Assembly: GCA_021824385.1 (NCBI GenBank)
Contig: JAKAKU010000041.1
Span: 1-5,999, forward strand
Direction of reading: 5' to 3'
DNA: 5,999 nucleotides
Source of the DNA: a bacterium
GTDB taxonomy: Bacteria > Patescibacteriota > Microgenomatia > UBA8517
Shown: positions 5,959 through 5,999 of the stretch, piece after piece
Layout of the letters: each line of letters begins with the position of its first letter
Position numbering within the stretch: the first letter of the stretch is position 1
Made by a program: the position numbers and the translations under genes
Notes under the pieces: model-generated
Told to the model about the DNA's origin: nothing
Databases searched by the model: none
Seen by the model: only the letters and a program-made list of their open reading frames with translations

Positions 5959-5999
5959 ATGAAGAAATTAATCTTATCCACAATTTTATTTTTCGGAGC
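5959..5999 (+). CDS. Start of a probable exported or membrane protein (cut by window end)
   Basis: Thirteen codons are visible, reading MKKLILSTILFFG: two lysines followed by a hydrophobic run, as at the start of a signal peptide or N-terminal membrane anchor. The call rests on that and on the promoter placed just upstream. There is no recognisable Shine-Dalgarno sequence in the short leader. Nothing can be said about the mature protein. Confidence 0.55.
   Translation, partial: MKKLILSTILFFG

Overview
The window reads as ordinary chromosome of a small-genome bacterium. The best guess is a Candidate Phyla Radiation (Patescibacteria) member, perhaps Microgenomates-like. The basis is the S1 protein style (an LSLR followed by K-x-W after the first domain), moderately AT-rich coding, very short 5' leaders without clear Shine-Dalgarno sequences, and short secreted or membrane proteins with no close characterised relatives. 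This placement is inference. TAA and TGA serve as stops and no recoding is needed.

Layout, all genes on the + strand. (1) Positions 1-986 hold the 3' part of a ribosomal protein S1-type gene, with its start outside the window. (2) Positions 987-1192 form an intergenic patch with a 30-base repeat in two near-identical copies, several small hairpins and two tandem sigma70-type promoters. (3) Positions 1193-3530 carry a two-gene operon with a 4-base gap. It encodes a 611-residue exported protein (DNRLRE/CBM96-like domain, Ser/Thr/Pro linker, Cys/His-rich C-terminal domain of unknown function) and a 165-residue single-pass membrane protein resembling DUF7282. (4) Positions 3580-4893 are radA, with an extended -10 box almost touching its start codon. 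(5) Positions 4894-5184 contain no protein gene. They hold a consensus-quality promoter, about 200 bases that fold into three successive stem-loops, and a T8 tract: a strong candidate for an unassigned structured RNA. (6) Positions 5185-5895 encode a membrane-anchored sortase. (7) A further promoter leads to the first 13 codons of a probable exported protein cut by the window end.

Translation (S1) and DNA recombination/repair (RadA) are housekeeping functions. The other genes concern the cell surface: an exported multidomain protein, a membrane-anchored partner and a sortase. No sorting motif is visible on the complete exported protein, so a sortase-substrate link inside this window is not supported. 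The most interesting element is the candidate RNA between radA and the sortase gene, which could be a free small RNA or a structured leader/attenuator of the sortase gene.
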